Shown: in pieces, positions 61,545 to 61,646 of the stretch
How the letters are laid out: every line of letters starts with the position of its first letter
Numbering within the stretch: position 1 is the stretch's first letter
Source: Clostridium sp. CAG:138
GTDB lineage: Bacteria > Bacillota > Clostridia > Christensenellales > CAG-138
Direction: 5' to 3'
Length of the DNA: 61,646 bases
Assembly (NCBI GenBank): GCA_000435055.1
Contig: FR879692.1
Coordinates: forward strand, 8,107 to 69,752
Notes under the pieces: generated by a model
The model's input: the letters and a program-made list of their open reading frames with translations, nothing else
What the model was told of the DNA's origin: nothing
The model's database searches: none
Program-made: the position numbers and the translations under genes

Positions 61545-61589
61545 CACCGCCCACCGGAATTTTCCGCGGGCGGTGCTGTTCATTTTTTT
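61545..61589 (+). terminator. Terminator of the tryptophanase-like gene
   Basis: CACCGCCC (61545-61552) pairs with GGGCGGTG (61568-61575), with an inner CGGAA/TTCCG, followed by seven T (61583-61589). Confidence 0.85.
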
Positions 61590-61646
61590 CTGTCGAACGA
61601 CAGCATATACCGAATTGCGGCCGAACTATTAAGAAAATATGGCCAA

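Overview
The window reads as a chromosomal segment of an anaerobic, spore-forming Firmicute of the class Clostridia with mid-range GC. The evidence is: strong GGAGG-type ribosome binding sites, consensus sigma-A promoters, a T-box in front of leuS, two CotF-type coat proteins, a SpoVB-like flippase, dockerin and VanW proteins, and a large heterodisulfide-reductase (Hdr) electron-transfer operon. The exact genus cannot be read from the sequence. No rRNA, tRNA or CRISPR array was seen.

Layout. 1-2.1 kb: a truncated secreted subtilase. 2.2-11 kb: ordinary chromosomal genes (tadA, a VanW protein, a YgiQ-type radical SAM protein, a SpoVB/MurJ-like flippase, dgt, aroQ and aroE). 11-14.4 kb: a T-box-controlled leuS operon. 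14.5-18.5 kb: a zinc-ribbon membrane protein, then an acyl-CoA ligase and an E2-like acyltransferase behind a perfect consensus promoter. 19.0-19.8 kb: a solitary cas6. 19.8-27.9 kb: a probable minus-strand operon holding a methyltransferase, an MMPL/RND transporter, a large GLUG/coiled-coil surface protein and a kinase-NUDIX fusion. 28.1-29.5 kb: a TetR regulator and a frameshifted secreted-protein gene.

29.9-39.8 kb is the most striking block. Nine tightly packed minus-strand genes, hdrB-hdrC-hdrA-mvhD/flxD-flxC-flxB-flxA, are followed without a break by a fumarate-reductase-type Fe-S subunit and flavoprotein. A lactate/malate-dehydrogenase family gene whose specificity loop carries a malate-type Arg lies just upstream. 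Together they suggest a soluble NADH-dependent, flavin-bifurcating complex that reduces ferredoxin while sending the high-potential electrons to fumarate or a similar enoate. This is inference from gene content and order.

40-44.9 kb is an accessory stretch with several damaged genes: one interrupted by an in-frame TAG, and a decayed DNA methyltransferase. With two poly-A frameshifts at 26.8 and 28.95 kb, it points either to real decay or to homopolymer errors in the assembly. 44.9-45.9 kb: rpsI-rplM operon. 46-51.3 kb: an Fe-S aldo/keto reductase, an alpha/beta-hydrolase/condensation-domain fusion with its DUF6320 zinc-ribbon partner, and two coat proteins. 51.8-53.8 kb: a secreted clan-CD peptidase-like dockerin protein. 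54-61.6 kb: a CNNM/CorC transporter, an ABC exporter, an M42 peptidase and a divergent tryptophanase-family enzyme.
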